The notes under the pieces are model-generated. The model did no database searches and had not been told where the DNA came from. It worked only from the letters and a program-made list of their open reading frames with translations. From positions 1 to 11,552 of the forward strand of contig JACMPN010000322.1 in assembly GCA_014377495.1 (NCBI GenBank): a stretch of DNA of 11,552 nucleotides, given 5' to 3'. The translations under genes and the position numbers were made by a program. The stretch comes from Candidatus Sericytochromatia bacterium. Lineage in GTDB: Bacteria; Cyanobacteriota; Sericytochromatia; JACMPN01. Below are positions 1 through 6,324 of the stretch, piece by piece (the stretch's first letter is position 1; each line of letters opens with the position of its first letter).

Positions 1-44
1 CCCCCACAACCACCCTCTACTTCCATACGCCGCCAACGTGGCCC

Positions 45-69
45 GGTTCCCCTCGAGGGGAGCCTTTCT
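45..69 (+). terminator. Intrinsic terminator of a + strand unit left of the window
   Basis: A hairpin with arms at 45-52 and 57-64 and a TCGA loop at 53-56 is followed at once by TTTCT (65-69). Its core, CCCCTCGAGGGG at 49-60, is a perfect palindrome; one G-T wobble (47/62) is the only imperfection in the 8-bp stem. On the opposite strand no T-run follows, so it reads as a + direction terminator. It implies a transcript arriving from left of position 1. The coding end of that transcript cannot be recognised in the 44 bases available. Confidence 0.6.
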
Positions 70-83
70 AGAAGGGGTGAAGC

Positions 84-130
84 GGGCGAATGCCATTAGG
101 CAAGGTCTCGGCAGGGCATTCCTTTCGCCC
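84..130. repeat. Imperfect inverted repeat between two terminators
   Basis: GAATGCC at 88-94 pairs perfectly with GGCATTC at 115-121. The flanking GGGC (84-87) can pair with GCCC (127-130) if five bases (122-126) bulge out. The loop is about 20 bases. It lies after the + strand terminator and beyond the - strand terminator, so neither neighbouring transcript should need it. No T-run follows on either strand. It could be a repetitive extragenic palindrome or a small-RNA stem, but nothing here decides between these. Confidence 0.4.
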
Positions 131-131
131 C

Positions 132-164
132 AAAACGTCAAAAGACGCCCTTGCGGGCGGCCTT
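132..164 (-). terminator. Intrinsic terminator of the EF-hand gene
   Basis: Read on the minus strand, a CGCCC/GGGCG stem with a GCAA (GNRA-type) tetraloop lies within 144-161 and is followed by TTTT (complement of 140-143), with a second TTTT a few bases on (132-135). It begins about 20 bases after the stop codon of the minus-strand gene. Position, tetraloop and T-run all fit a rho-independent terminator. On the + strand the run after the stem is only CTTTAG, so termination that way would be weaker. Confidence 0.65.
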
Positions 165-184
165 TAGGAGAGAGGATGGGCGCT

Positions 185-640
185 TTAGTTGCCGGGAAGG
201 GTGATTTTGGGTCCGCTGGCGTTCTGGTGGATTTCCAGCGTCGGCACAGTCCCCTTGTGGTGCAGAGCCTTGCCGATGACCCATTGGCCGCTGGAGAGGT
301 TGTTGGCAGCCGGGGCGGCGGAGATGTTGTTGCCCGAGACCATGATCCGTCCGCCCTGGGTGCCGTCTTCAGCGTCAATCATGCGGACGATGGAGTCGGA
401 CAGACCGCCGTCGGGGCGACCTTCGTTTTCGAGGCTGAGCGACACTTGGTTGCTGACCATGGCCTGGGTCAATTCGTTCCGGCTAATCTTGCCGTTGCTG
501 TTCGAGTCGATGTGGCTGAACTTGTTCTGCGCACCCTTGCTCATCGGAATCTCGTTGACGGCACCGACCCGGTTGAACGCCCGGTCAACCACGTCGGCGA
601 CGAGTGCATTCTTGAATTGGTTTGAGATTGGTCCACCCAT
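185..640 (-). CDS. Small EF-hand calcium-binding protein
   Basis: A 151-residue protein, probably a cytosolic calcium-binding protein; its partner and process are unknown. Residues 45-56 (DSNSNGKISRNE) are a canonical 12-residue EF-hand loop: D1, N3, N5, G6, I8 and the bidentate E12 are all present. A helix-like stretch precedes it and LTQAMV follows. A second, degenerate acidic loop may lie at about residues 89-102 (DAEDGTQGGRIMVS); its spacing is irregular. The rest is rich in Asn, Ser and Gly and resembles no family I know. No signal peptide or membrane segment is visible, unlike many bacterial EF-hand proteins, which are exported. The start at 640 is chosen because GGAGGA (complement of 648-653) lies seven bases upstream. 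An in-frame ATG at 682 would add 14 residues, but that stretch is a perfect hairpin. The gene stands alone and is divergent from the DUF2804 gene. Confidence 0.8.
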   Translation of the reverse strand: MGGPISNQFKNALVADVVDRAFNRVGAVNEIPMSKGAQNKFSHIDSNSNGKISRNELTQAMVSNQVSLSLENEGRPDGGLSDSIVRMIDAEDGTQGGRIMVSGNNISAAPAANNLSSGQWVIGKALHHKGTVPTLEIHQNASGPKITLPGN

Positions 641-647
641 GTTGTCA

Positions 648-678
648 TCCTCCATCCAAACCAACTGCATGTTGGTTT
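648..678 (-). promoter_or_regulatory. Leader hairpin and ribosome binding site of the EF-hand gene
   Basis: AAACCAAC (658-665) and GTTGGTTT (671-678) form a perfect 8-bp inverted repeat with a 5-base loop. It ends four bases before GGAGGA, the Shine-Dalgarno sequence (complement of 648-653) that serves the ATG at 640. The hairpin may hold the initiation region open or act as a protein-binding site. Its presence argues that 641-682 is untranslated leader rather than coding sequence. The symmetry is seen directly; a regulatory role is inferred. Confidence 0.5.
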
Positions 679-682
679 TCAT

Positions 683-911
683 ACTCGGGTTATCGCCCCG
701 CTCCCGTCGGAACTTTCTGATAGTTACGCTAACGAATCCCTATCGGACGGTTAAGTTGCCATTTTGTGCCGATCGCCCAAAGGTTTATTGTTGCGCCCGG
801 AGCGCCGGCCAGAGGCACCGCCCCCCGAAAGGGTCTTCCCTTGCGGCGTGAGCTATGCTCAGGGGTGACTGGCATGCGGAAGGACCGCCGTACCGGCGAG
901 GAGCCTTGGCG
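683..911. other. Divergent intergenic region between the EF-hand and DUF2804 genes
   Basis: This stretch should carry the promoters of both flanking genes, but I cannot place a convincing -35/-10 pair on either strand. It contains a short perfect dyad, GTTA-CGC-TAAC at 723-733, inside a looser GATAG/CTATC pair, about 90 bases upstream of the EF-hand start; this could be an operator. GAGGAG at 898-903 is the ribosome binding site for the ATG at 912. An upstream in-frame ATG at 855 has no such site. Confidence 0.4.
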
Positions 912-1937
912 ATGCAGACCCAAACTTTGTCCGATTCGTTGCCTCCGGCCCCTGCCCGCGCCGTCGATGCGGCGGGTGCCCCCGCCTTTGGCACGTATCA
1001 GGGCACCATCCCCCACGTCAGTTGGGAGACCCTGCGCGATCCCTATAGGCGGCCTCGGCTCTGGCGCTACCTGCACCAGAAACGCTGGCAGTACGTCGGG
1101 TTGGCCTCACCCGCCTGTTACATCGGGATTGCCATCGTCGACATCGGTTGGGCCGCCACGGCATTCGCCTACTGCTTCGATCGGGTGGAGCGTCGGGTGG
1201 TGGCGGAGTTCTCTGCCATGGGCGTGCCGGGCCTGATGGCCGCAGTGGGCGGTTCACCGGGCGAAGGGGCCCATGCCTACTTCGGCTCGCTGACGGGGAC
1301 GATCCGCCTCTCTCGCCTGCCGGGGACCGGCAACTACGAACTCAACCTGCACACGCCGACCGGCTTGACGGTGGCCGTCGAGATCAGCGCCCTCACGGCA
1401 CCACCGACCCTGAGCGCGGTCGTCCCCATTGCCGGCGGCGTGGCCAATTGCACCCACAAATCGGGCGCCCTGCGGGTCCGGGGCGACGCCACCGTCCATG
1501 GCCGCACCTATCCGTTGTCCGAGGCGACCGCCAGTCTGGACCACACGGTCGGACTGCTCGCCCGCGACACGCATTGGCAATGGGCCTCGGCCCACAGTCC
1601 GGGCCTTGGCTTCAACCTGCAGGCCGGCTTCAACGGCGGCCACGAAAACGGCCTCTGGCTGGATGGCGACCTGATCCGGCTGGGCGCCGCCGAGTTCACG
1701 TTCGATGCTGCCGACCCGCTCGCCCCCTGGCAGATCCGCACGAGCGACGGCCTGTTGGACCTGACGTTTCAGCCGGAGGGCCTGCGCCGGGAGGACAAAA
1801 ACCTGATCGTCGCCGTCAGCCGCTACGTGCAGCCGATCGGGACCTTTTCCGGCACGGTCCGGCGTCATGCCGACGAACCGGCAAGGCAGGTGGCGGACTT
1901 GCTCGGAGTCACCGAGGACCATCACGCCAGGTGGTAA
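912..1937 (+). CDS. DUF2804 family protein
   Basis: A 341-residue protein resembling the uncharacterised DUF2804 family in length and general pattern. Recognisable stretches are KRWQYVG (residues 57-63), DIGWAATAFAYCFD (77-90), SLDHTVGLLARDTHWQWASA (208-227) and GFNLQAGFNGGHENGLWLDG (233-252). Many short alternating hydrophobic segments suggest an all-beta, lipocalin-like barrel; that fold is an inference from pattern only. No signal peptide or transmembrane helix is seen, so it is probably cytosolic. The reaction or ligand is unknown. The start at 912 has GAGGAG eight bases upstream; the longer form from 855 would add 19 residues of Arg/Gly-rich sequence and lacks a ribosome binding site. 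It ends 159 bases before nadA and is probably a separate unit. Family assignment is from memory of the pattern and is fairly sure; function is not. Confidence 0.75.
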   Translation: MQTQTLSDSLPPAPARAVDAAGAPAFGTYQGTIPHVSWETLRDPYRRPRLWRYLHQKRWQYVGLASPACYIGIAIVDIGWAATAFAYCFDRVERRVVAEFSAMGVPGLMAAVGGSPGEGAHAYFGSLTGTIRLSRLPGTGNYELNLHTPTGLTVAVEISALTAPPTLSAVVPIAGGVANCTHKSGALRVRGDATVHGRTYPLSEATASLDHTVGLLARDTHWQWASAHSPGLGFNLQAGFNGGHENGLWLDGDLIRLGAAEFTFDAADPLAPWQIRTSDGLLDLTFQPEGLRREDKNLIVAVSRYVQPIGTFSGTVRRHADEPARQVADLLGVTEDHHARW

Positions 1938-2096
1938 GCCAGGCGCCGGGCAGGGGGTAGGGTGAGCCGGCGATAAAGCGGTGGCCAGACCATGCCGGAA
2001 CGAACGGTCGCTCCAAATCCGGTGGGCGTGGGCTACACTGTCTTGCGCAAACGCGTGCACGGGTGACGATTGACTGCCTGCCGCAGGAGAGGACGC
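1938..2096 (+). other. Intergenic region upstream of nadA with stacked palindromes
   Basis: There is no gene here. CGCCGG (1944-1949) and CCGGCG (1967-1972) form an inverted repeat with a 17-base loop, but no T-run follows, so it is not a clear terminator. Further on, TTGCGCAA (2043-2050), ACGCGT (2051-2056) and GTGCAC (2055-2060) are consecutive perfect palindromes 37-54 bases before the nadA start. TACACT at 2034-2039 could be a -10 box, but no acceptable -35 stands at the right distance. The nad operon promoter probably lies here, and the palindromes are a candidate operator. AGGAG at 2085-2089 is the nadA ribosome binding site. Confidence 0.35.
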
Positions 2097-3041
<945 letters not shown>

Positions 3042-3058
3042 CCCGATTAAGGACGCAG

Positions 3059-3943
3059 ATGACTGCCATACCGCTCGTGATGCCACCCAACCGTGAACAG
3101 CTGCACCACTGGATCGCCCAGTTCCTGGCGGAGGACATCGGTCGGGGGGACGTCACCTCTCAGCTGGTCGTCCCCGCCGGCTGCCAGGCCCACGGCCGCT
3201 TTGTCGCCCGGGAGCCAATGGTCCTGGCCGGCCTGCCTTTTGCGGCATCGGTCTTCAGCCAGGTCGGCTCGGTCGTCGTCGTCGGCTGGGCTGCAGACGG
3301 GGACCGCATCAGTGCCCAGGACGTCATCGCCGAGCTGACCGGGACGGCCCGGGACATGCTCACCGGTGAGCGTGTGGCCCTGAATCTCCTGCAGCACCTC
3401 AGCGGCGTTGCCACCCTGACCCGCCGCTATGTCGATGCCGTCGCCGGGACGAACGCCCGCATCGTCGACACCCGCAAGACCCTGCCGGGACTGCGGGCCC
3501 TGCAAAAATACGCCGTGGCCATCGGCGGGGCCAGCAATCACCGCTTCGCCCTCGACGACGGGATCATGATCAAGGACAACCACATCGCCGCCGCCGGCGG
3601 ACTGGCCAAAGCGGTCAAGGCCGCCCAGGCCGGCCGGCCCCACCTGCTGCGGATCGAGCTGGAGGTGGACAGCCTGGCCCAGCTTGAAGAGGCCCTGACC
3701 CTGGATGTCGACGTCGTCCTATTGGACAACATGTCGCCCGCTCAGGTCAGCGAAGCCGTCGCCATGGCCAACGCGTCCAAATCCCGCCGGCCCGTGCTGG
3801 AGGCGTCCGGCGGCATCAACCTGACGACGGTGCGGGGTTACGCCGAAGCGGGCGTGGATCTGATTTCGGTGGGGGCCCTGACCCATTCCGCTGTCGGCGT
3901 CGACATCGGCCTCGACCTGCAAACCGGCACGGCGACCCCTTAA
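3059..3943 (+). CDS. nadC: Nicotinate-nucleotide pyrophosphorylase (quinolinate phosphoribosyltransferase) NadC
   Basis: NadC converts quinolinate and PRPP to nicotinate mononucleotide, CO2 and pyrophosphate in the cytosol, the third step of the pathway. At 294 residues it has the usual length. Visible motifs are EDIGRGDVTS (25-34), LNLLQHLSGVATLT (108-121), the substrate-binding DTRKTLPGLRALQKYAV (137-153), GGASNHRFALDDGIMIKDNH (156-175), EVDSLAQLEEAL (202-213), VLLDNM (220-225) and EASGGINL (248-255), followed by SVGALTHS (270-277) near the phosphate site. The NHR motif is preceded by GGAS rather than the GGG or GGGA I recall for many relatives, a minor variation. The start at 3059 follows TAAGGA with five bases of spacing; longer in-frame forms would overlap the end of nadA and have no ribosome binding site. 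nadB begins 16 bases after the stop. Confidence 0.97.
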   Translation: MTAIPLVMPPNREQLHHWIAQFLAEDIGRGDVTSQLVVPAGCQAHGRFVAREPMVLAGLPFAASVFSQVGSVVVVGWAADGDRISAQDVIAELTGTARDMLTGERVALNLLQHLSGVATLTRRYVDAVAGTNARIVDTRKTLPGLRALQKYAVAIGGASNHRFALDDGIMIKDNHIAAAGGLAKAVKAAQAGRPHLLRIELEVDSLAQLEEALTLDVDVVLLDNMSPAQVSEAVAMANASKSRRPVLEASGGINLTTVRGYAEAGVDLISVGALTHSAVGVDIGLDLQTGTATP

Positions 3944-3959
3944 GCGACGGGAGTACACC

Positions 3960-5582
3960 ATGGAAACTGACGTCCTCATCATCGGTTCAGGCATTGCCGG
4001 ATGTGCCGCCGCCCTGGCGGGCGCCGATGCCGGCGCCGAGGTGCTGATCCTCTCGAAGGAACCCGACGCCGAAGAATCGAACACCCGCTATGCCCAGGGC
4101 GGGATCATCTACCGGGGCCTGACGGATTCGCCCGACCTGCTGACTGCCGACATCATGGCGGCCGGGGCCGGCATGTCCTGGGAGCCCGCCGTGCGCCTGC
4201 TGGCGGAGTTGGGGCCCGAGCTGGTCCAGAGTCTTTTCGTGGACCGCCTGGGCGTGCCCTTCGACCGTGAAAACGGGATTTTCCACCTGACGCAGGAAGC
4301 AGCCCACAGCCAACCGCGCATCCTGCACCAGAAGGACCATACGGGCCGGGCGATCGAGCACTCCGTCATGGATGCCGTGCGGGCCCATCCCCGCATCCAG
4401 GTGCTGACAGACCACACGGCCGTCGATCTGCTCACCCTGTCCCATCATTCCCTGCGGAACGTCGACGTCTACGCCCAGCCGACCGTGTTCGGCGCCTACG
4501 TCTATGCCACCAGCTCCGGCCACGTCTACCCAGTCCTCGCCCGGCAGACGATCCTGGCCAGTGGCGGCTTGGGCCGGATCTTCCTGCACACGACGAATCC
4601 GGCCGGCGCCCGGGGTGACGGCATCGCCATGGCCGGACGGGCCGGTGCCCGCCTGATCAACATGCAGTTCGTCCAGTTTCACCCGACCGCCCTCTATCAC
4701 CCGAGCGGACGATTCCTGCTCTCCGAAGCCCTGCGCGGCGAAGGCGCCACCCTGGTCAACGCCCAGGGGGAGGCGTTCATGACCCGGTACCACCCGGACG
4801 GCCCCCTGGCCCCCCGTGACGTCGTCGCCCGCGGCATTCTGCAGATGATGCTGGAATCGGGTGAACCCTGCGCCTATCTCGACATCAGCCACAAACCCGC
4901 CGACTGGATCCGCAGCCATTTCCCGGACATCCACGCCAAATGCGCATCGCTCGGTTTCGATTTGACCGCTGAACCGATCCCCGTCGTGCCCGCCGCCCAC
5001 TATGCCTGCGGCGGGGTGGCCGTCGATCTCTGGGGCCGGACGAGCCTGAACCGCTTTCTGGCTGTCGGCGAAGTCGCCTGCACGGGCGTGCACGGGGCGA
5101 ACCGCCTGGCCAGCACCAGTCTGCTCGAAGGCCTCGTCTGGGGCACCCGGGCCGGCGAAGAGGCGGCCCGGGCCGTCGTGGCCGGCATCGACTCCTACAT
5201 GCCGCAGGTCGCCCCCTGGCGGCATGAGCACGAGCCCGTCGATCCCGCCCTGATCGCCCAGGACTGGATGACCATCCGCCACACGATGTGGAACTACGTC
5301 GGTCTGATGCGCACGGAACGGCGCCTGACCCGGGCCAAGCGCATCCTCACGGAACTGGAAGATGAGATCGAGGAGTTTTACGCCACCTCCGGGATGTCCG
5401 ACGGGCTGATCGGCTTGCGCAACGGCATCCGCACGGCGATGATCATCCTCCAGGCGGCCCTGCAGGATCGGCAGAGCCGGGGGTGCCATTACCGCGCCGA
5501 CGAGACCGACGTCCTGCACGCCCCCAGTCCGGCCGACCGGATCGGCCTCGTCGATTTGGCCGCCCGGCCCGGTACCGGCTGA
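3960..5582 (+). CDS. nadB: L-aspartate oxidase NadB
   Basis: This FAD-dependent flavoprotein oxidises L-aspartate to iminoaspartate, feeding the unstable product to NadA. It has 540 residues, the normal length, and belongs to the succinate dehydrogenase/fumarate reductase flavoprotein superfamily. The N-terminal dinucleotide fold is VLIIGSGIAGCAAALAGADA (5-24) with LSKE following. Then come ESNTRYAQGGI (39-49), LHQKDHTGRAI (122-132), ASGGLGRIFLHTTNP (200-214), QFVQFHPTALY (236-246), LLSEALRGEGA (253-263), APRDVVARGI (284-293) with catalytic-type arginines R286 and R291, PAAHYACGGV (344-353) and GVHGANRLASTSLLEG (376-391). The C-terminal helical domain has SRGCHYRAD (506-514). GGGAG at 3949-3953 lies six bases before the ATG. 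It is last in the nad operon. No convincing terminator follows; the next gene has its own promoter. Confidence 0.97.
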   Translation: METDVLIIGSGIAGCAAALAGADAGAEVLILSKEPDAEESNTRYAQGGIIYRGLTDSPDLLTADIMAAGAGMSWEPAVRLLAELGPELVQSLFVDRLGVPFDRENGIFHLTQEAAHSQPRILHQKDHTGRAIEHSVMDAVRAHPRIQVLTDHTAVDLLTLSHHSLRNVDVYAQPTVFGAYVYATSSGHVYPVLARQTILASGGLGRIFLHTTNPAGARGDGIAMAGRAGARLINMQFVQFHPTALYHPSGRFLLSEALRGEGATLVNAQGEAFMTRYHPDGPLAPRDVVARGILQMMLESGEPCAYLDISHKPADWIRSHFPDIHAKCASLGFDLTAEPIPVVPAAHYACGGVAVDLWGRTSLNRFLAVGEVACTGVHGANRLASTSLLEGLVWGTRAGEEAARAVVAGIDSYMPQVAPWRHEHEPVDPALIAQDWMTIRHTMWNYVGLMRTERRLTRAKRILTELEDEIEEFYATSGMSDGLIGLRNGIRTAMIILQAALQDRQSRGCHYRADETDVLHAPSPADRIGLVDLAARPGTG

Positions 5583-5689
5583 TCCGCCACCGGCCGCAAC
5601 AACCGTTGACCGATCACCGACAGTGCCGTCCCGGCCACGGTCTGACATCGGGATAAACCTTGTAATGCTGTGAGTGCGTGATGTATCGC

Positions 5690-5718
5690 TTGGCTAACCT
5701 GGCGAAGCGACCCATAAT
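5690..5718 (+). promoter_or_regulatory. Sigma-70-type promoter of the cNMP-binding gene, with overlapping dyad
   Basis: TTGGCT (5690-5695) and CATAAT (5713-5718) match the -35 and -10 consensus at 4 and 5 of 6 positions with an exact 17-base spacer. The expected transcript start is near 5725, about 10 bases before the GAGGAG ribosome binding site. An inverted repeat with arms TCGCTT (5686-5691) and AAGCGA (5705-5710), 19 bases centre to centre, spans the -35 box and spacer. That is where a repressor dimer would sit; the operator role is inferred. Confidence 0.5.
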
Positions 5719-5746
5719 AAACGAGATATCCCACGAGGAGCCAGCC

Positions 5747-6199
5747 ATGATCACCCCGGATGACATTGCGCGCATCTTGTTCTTCGAAGATCTGCCCTGG
5801 GACGACCTCAAGGTCGTGGCGAGTTACATGACGATGCGCAACCATGCCAAGGGCGAGGTGATCTTCTACGAAGGGGACTCCGGCAATGGCCTCTGCTTTG
5901 TCGTCGAAGGCAGTGTGAACATCGGCAAGGAAGCTGGCGACGGCACGATCAAGACTGTCAGTATCATCACGCAGCACGGCATCTTCGGCGAGATGGCCTT
6001 GATCGACGGCTCGCGGCGGAGCGCCACGGCCGTCTCCCGGGCGGAAGCCACCATCGCCACCCTCAGCAAAGAGGGCTTCGAAAAGCTGATCGACGACCAC
6101 CCGAAGCTGGCCATCTGGATCACCCGCAAGATCGCCCGCGTGATCAGTCTCCGTTTGCGTAAGACGAGCGCCGACTTCGTCGACATCATGCCTGGCTAG
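5747..6199 (+). CDS. Stand-alone cyclic nucleotide-binding domain protein
   Basis: A 150-residue protein consisting almost entirely of one CRP/PKA-type cNMP-binding beta-roll. Residues 37-63 (GEVIFYEGDSGNGLCFVVEG onward) form the early strands. FGEMALIDGSRRSATAV (80-96) is the phosphate-binding cassette: E82 and R91 fit the residues that hold the ribose 2'-OH and the cyclic phosphate, so it should still bind cAMP or cGMP. A helix rich in Arg and Lys (about 120-140) follows, like the C-helix of CRP, and the protein then ends. No helix-turn-helix, kinase, cyclase or channel segment is attached, and there is no room for one before the stop. It is therefore not a CRP/FNR-type transcription factor; it probably senses or sequesters a nucleotide or regulates a partner protein. 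The start at 5747 has GAGGAG six bases upstream; longer in-frame starts from 5678 overlap the promoter. It may be monocistronic, as the next gene has its own promoter. Confidence 0.88.
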   Translation: MITPDDIARILFFEDLPWDDLKVVASYMTMRNHAKGEVIFYEGDSGNGLCFVVEGSVNIGKEAGDGTIKTVSIITQHGIFGEMALIDGSRRSATAVSRAEATIATLSKEGFEKLIDDHPKLAIWITRKIARVISLRLRKTSADFVDIMPG

Positions 6200-6225
6200 G
6201 ACGTGGATGGGGCACCGAACCGCCT

Positions 6226-6254
6226 GTGACAAGCGGGTCCCTTCAAGGTATAGT
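6226..6254 (+). promoter_or_regulatory. Sigma-70-type promoter of the LysM gene
   Basis: GTGACA (6226-6231) and TATAGT (6249-6254) each match consensus at 5 of 6 positions with an exact 17-base spacer. The predicted transcript start is near 6261, giving a leader of about 64 bases. The leader holds a hairpin with arms CCCAGC (6270-6275) and GCTGGG (6286-6291). The promoter overlaps the in-frame GTG at 6226, which rules that codon out as the start on this transcript and supports the ATG at 6325. Confidence 0.6.
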
Positions 6255-6324
6255 GCCTACCGGGCAACTCCCAGCCGGTCACGACGCTGGGGCCAACACC
6301 AGCCGCGTCGGGAGTCTCGCAGAC

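Noticed and set aside
41..64. A possible tRNA 3' end because of a GGTTC-like start
   Set aside because: No T-loop consensus, acceptor stem or CCA is present. The palindrome followed by TTTCT reads as a terminator.
38..625. A 195-codon open frame on the plus strand opposite the EF-hand gene
   Set aside because: It runs through two terminator hairpins and has no ribosome binding site or family similarity. The opposite strand encodes a perfect EF-hand loop with a good start.
1944..1972. Terminator after the DUF2804 gene
   Set aside because: The 6-bp stem has a 17-base loop and no following T-run.
1938..2096. A NAD-sensing riboswitch upstream of nadA
   Set aside because: I could not see the conserved core of a known nadA-class riboswitch. 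A covariance-model search would settle it; a significant hit would reverse this.
3987..5648. A 553-codon open frame on the minus strand
   Set aside because: It is opposite nadB, which has every L-aspartate oxidase motif. The translation is Gly/Asp/His-rich without recognisable motifs.
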